From an uncultured Clostridia bacterium (GTDB lineage Bacteria > Bacillota > Clostridia > RUG12999), in NCBI GenBank assembly GCA_949739095.1, contig CATIYX010000265.1, positions 1 to 9,306 of the forward strand: a stretch of DNA of 9,306 bases. Direction: 5' to 3'. Both the position numbers and the translations under genes were made by a program. Below, one piece after another: positions 6,587-9,306 of the stretch (positions are counted from its first letter, which is position 1; each line of letters begins with the position of its first letter). Below the pieces are notes generated by a model. It had not been told where the DNA came from. It was given only the letters and a program-made list of their open reading frames with translations, and ran no database searches.

Positions 6587-9306
6587 TTACTTTTTATATT
6601 TGAACTTCACTTCATTAATGCTGTTCCACTTATGCAAACTGTTTCCGTGACCGAAAATCCTCACATATCTTGTTTGCACTGACTCAAATGAAAATTCTTC
6701 AAAATCAAGTGTTTCTCCACTGCTCTCCCCACTCCAAACTTTTGTCCAACTTTCAGCATCATTAGAAACTTCAATATCGAATATAGCCATGCGCTCATTT
6801 CCCGAAGCCCATGCAATAGAGACGGCAGTCAACTGAACTGGCTCTTTCAAATCATATTCAATCCATTGATCTCCTTCTGCTGCCCACCGTGTTTCCAGGT
6901 CGTAATCAAGAGTATTTTCCGGTGGGTTTTCAGGCTGAGGCACTGCACTGGCTCTCACACCTATATTCTGTTCTTTCTGGATTAAAACATTGCATATAAC
7001 AGTACGATTTGTATCCGGATCCATTATGGTTATTGTTGCTGTTCCTGGCATTTCTTCCGGCATAGTAACAGTCGTTTCAAATTCCGATGTTACTGCAACC
7101 TTCGGAATAGTGTCCGGATAATCATACGGCAGGAATAATTTATAATCTGTCCGATTCGGCGCAAATCCTTCGATTATTTTTCCATCTACTGTTAAACTAT
7201 CCAACTGCATTGCTTTCAAATCCCCGTCAGGAATTTCCCAATCATCCATGCTTACCATTTCTGCAGACGTAATAACCCTTTGTCCGGTTGTCATAGGTGT
7301 AAAAATAACCGAAACCGTTAAATTATTCGCATTTTTTACGTTAACCACCAGCTTGCGAACCCCGTTGTTTGGAGAATTCTGTTCCGGGTGCGGCGAAGTA
7401 GGCAGCGGCACGGCATCCATGATCGTAAACTTAGCGTCAGGATTTGTAGATTGAAGTTCTGCAAACATTTTTTTGCCGTTTAATTCCAATATCGCTGTTT
7501 TTTCGTCCGGCTGAATCTGAATATCCGCTTGTGTCTGCATCATAAAATAGTAATTGGAATTATTCGCTTCTATCTCATCCTGAATAATCACCTTTGTTCG
7601 GTTTTCGGTCAAAAAGGCGCCTCGCCTTACTCTTTTTATCTTATTATCAGTTGAAAACGCTGGCGTTGCATCTATGATGGCATAAGCTCCCCTTGACTTG
7701 CTTTCAAACTTTTCAATTTTTGAATAACCAAGCGGATATTGATCCGGCTTATTCTCTGGATTGATGACCAAAGCATTTTGCGCCTCTGCACGCATTCTGT
7801 AATAGGTCCATCGTTGTCCATTTACACTGTAATCCCAATATCCCGGAACGCTATAATCTTCCTGTCCAATCAACCATGCCCATCTTTCTCCCATTGCATC
7901 CAGTACAAACGCCCCCGTACTCAATGCATTGTGCACGTCATTATTATATCCGCCCTTTAAGCCAACATATAAGGCGTTGCTGTCGCGAAGCGCACTAAAC
8001 ATTCCCGCACTTTCTGTTCGTCCGAATTTGTTATCAAGTGTAGGCGAATATTCGTCATATAACTTTTCGGGGTCATAATATAACATGTCATACGGATGCG
8101 CCAGTATATTTCTATCCTCAAGTGCATCAATACGAGCCATAGATAATGTTTTATCATCATAGCGATGTCCAAACCAAGTTACCTCAGAAGAAACATAGTA
8201 GCTTGCAGTTGCATTTCCCCAGTTAAATGCCATTCCTGTCGGTCCTGTCATATGTATTGGGAAGTTTCCTGTAGCTTCCAATCCTGGCATATGGCTTATG
8301 CCATAATCTTTACCCAAATTACCTTCCAAGGAATTAATCATTTCAACTGTTGATTCCATTTGCCAATACCAATAATAAACCCCCTCTTTTCCCGAACCAA
8401 ACATCGCCATATATGGCAAATAACATTCAATTCCTTTTAGTGCAGATACGATAAGCTCCGCGCATTTATCCGAAACATCCTTCTCATCCATCAACGCCAA
8501 GGCAACCATGACTGCTCCTGTGTTTTGGGTGATGTTATGATTTGTGTTTATGATAACATGGTAGGGGTCATTCCCACTGTTGTCACCACCTCTGGACGCA
8601 GTTTGATGTGCTGATAGGAAAACATTTAATGACTTCTCCACCATTGCATTTTTTAATGTTTTCTTTTGCTGTGTACTCATATAATCATAGAACCAATCAT
8701 ATGCCAGCGCCGCTGCTTTACTGAAATAGGATAAATCAAATACTTCCGTAGGTATCCAATCCGCATAGTTGCATATCATTTCGATTTCTTTCCAGCCTTT
8801 TTCTCCGTATTTGTCATCCTTTGTAAGCTGATATGCCATACCCAGGATCCTAATTCTGTTATATGTTGTATTCCTGGCTGGCGTAGCAGGAGGCTCCACC
8901 GTTAAAAGAGCGTCCGCTTGCTTGATAATGTCCTCGTAATACTTTTTCATGTGCTCATCTGTTTCAGATAAAGCAAGTATATAATTGAATTTATCCTGAT
9001 TGGCTAAAATGCGTGGATGTTGTCCCTTCATATCGGTTTTGCTAAAGTCTTTTAATATCTGTTCTTCATCTGTCCCATCAAGCACAATTCGATTCACAAC
9101 CCAGTTTGAGAGATTCCGCTCAGTATTAATTGTCGTGTTTGCCTCAAACTCATAAATCGACACATCATCGCTGATGATAACAAAACCTCTTTCATCGCTA
9201 TAGCATTTTTTCCCAAACAGCTCCGCCAGCTTTGCTGCAGGAATAAACGGTGTGTTTTCTATGTTAAGAGCGATATCTTCTACACCGTCTGTTACTTCCC
9301 CCACAA
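6587..9306 (-). CDS. Modular secreted heparinase II/III-like lyase with cadherin-like and F5/8C domains, N-terminus cut by window edge
   Basis: The frame is open to the right edge; 905 codons are readable from 9304 and the true start lies outside. Visible order: residues 1-45 are the tail of a copper-amine-oxidase-N-like stalk domain (PFIPAAKLAELFG, then SDERGFVIISDD); 85-400 the lyase toroid, with NTNHN at 253-257 and GKEGVYYWYW at 305-314; 430-680 the beta-sandwich, with VHNALSTGAFVLDAMGERWA at 457-476; 695-780 a cadherin-like sandwich (LDSLTVDGKIIEGFAPNRTDY); 781-905 an F5/8 type C domain (NTLDYDLETRWAAEGDQWIEYDL, ending RYVRIFGHGNSLHKWNSINEV). The stalk and discoidin parts are usual for exported Bacillota proteins that hold cell wall and glycans, so I infer secretion, although the signal peptide is not in view. 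The role is probably outside cleavage of a polysaccharide of unknown kind. Putative catalytic residues are H256, Y310 or Y311 and H458. The stop is TAA, followed by a hairpin and the smaller paralogue. Confidence 0.87.
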   Translation of the reverse strand, partial: VGEVTDGVEDIALNIENTPFIPAAKLAELFGKKCYSDERGFVIISDDVSIYEFEANTTINTERNLSNWVVNRIVLDGTDEEQILKDFSKTDMKGQHPRILANQDKFNYILALSETDEHMKKYYEDIIKQADALLTVEPPATPARNTTYNRIRILGMAYQLTKDDKYGEKGWKEIEMICNYADWIPTEVFDLSYFSKAAALAYDWFYDYMSTQQKKTLKNAMVEKSLNVFLSAHQTASRGGDNSGNDPYHVIINTNHNITQNTGAVMVALALMDEKDVSDKCAELIVSALKGIECYLPYMAMFGSGKEGVYYWYWQMESTVEMINSLEGNLGKDYGISHMPGLEATGNFPIHMTGPTGMAFNWGNATASYYVSSEVTWFGHRYDDKTLSMARIDALEDRNILAHPYDMLYYDPEKLYDEYSPTLDNKFGRTESAGMFSALRDSNALYVGLKGGYNNDVHNALSTGAFVLDAMGERWAWLIGQEDYSVPGYWDYSVNGQRWTYYRMRAEAQNALVINPENKPDQYPLGYSKIEKFESKSRGAYAIIDATPAFSTDNKIKRVRRGAFLTENRTKVIIQDEIEANNSNYYFMMQTQADIQIQPDEKTAILELNGKKMFAELQSTNPDAKFTIMDAVPLPTSPHPEQNSPNNGVRKLVVNVKNANNLTVSVIFTPMTTGQRVITSAEMVSMDDWEIPDGDLKAMQLDSLTVDGKIIEGFAPNRTDYKLFLPYDYPDTIPKVAVTSEFETTVTMPEEMPGTATITIMDPDTNRTVICNVLIQKEQNIGVRASAVPQPENPPENTLDYDLETRWAAEGDQWIEYDLKEPVQLTAVSIAWASGNERMAIFDIEVSNDAESWTKVWSGESSGETLDFEEFSFESVQTRYVRIFGHGNSLHKWNSINEVKFKYKK

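Noticed and set aside
1..9306. CRISPR array, tRNA, rRNA or insertion sequence
   Set aside because: I found no regularly spaced repeats, no tRNA-like cloverleaf, no rRNA segments and no transposase or terminal repeats on reading both strands by eye.

Overview
The window looks like chromosomal DNA of a member of the Bacillota, most likely an anaerobic gut or rumen type of the class Clostridia. The grounds are moderate-to-low GC, strong AGGAG-type ribosome binding sites, TTGAxx/TATAxT promoters, and protein types typical of that group (bacterial OPT transporter, M20C dipeptidase PepD, type 5_2 holin, secreted enzymes with stalk, cadherin-like and F5/8C domains). I cannot name the species. All six genes I accept lie on the minus strand, so the order below runs in the direction of transcription, from high to low coordinates. 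Positive-strand open frames are antisense shadows. There are no RNA genes, insertion sequences or CRISPR arrays that I can see, and no gene-free stretch longer than about 230 bases.

Polysaccharide region (9306 to 4350). Two tandem paralogues of the heparinase II/III-like lyase fold lie head to tail. The first (9306-6587, N-terminus outside the window) is a large modular protein: the end of a copper-amine-oxidase-N-like stalk domain, the lyase core, a cadherin-like beta-sandwich and a C-terminal F5/8 type C (discoidin) domain. The second (6418-4505) is the bare lyase core. It has no signal peptide and no accessory domains, and it ends at the point where the core of the first ends. Between them lie a long hairpin and a strong promoter overlapped by a 21-bp palindrome. 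I infer an outer enzyme that cuts an unknown acidic or related polysaccharide and a cytoplasmic partner that finishes imported oligosaccharides. The substrate is not readable from the sequence.

Holin (4278-3967). A lone three-helix holin-like protein sits between the lyase terminator and the dipeptidase promoter, with no other phage gene in view.

Peptide-use region (3966 to 1). A well-formed promoter drives pepD, followed by a hairpin-T-tract terminator, a RimJ/RimL-type GNAT acetyltransferase, and an OPT-family oligopeptide transporter (C-terminus outside the window) that has its own leader with a repeated box on either side of the -10. The transporter and dipeptidase fit together as peptide import plus cytoplasmic dipeptide cleavage.
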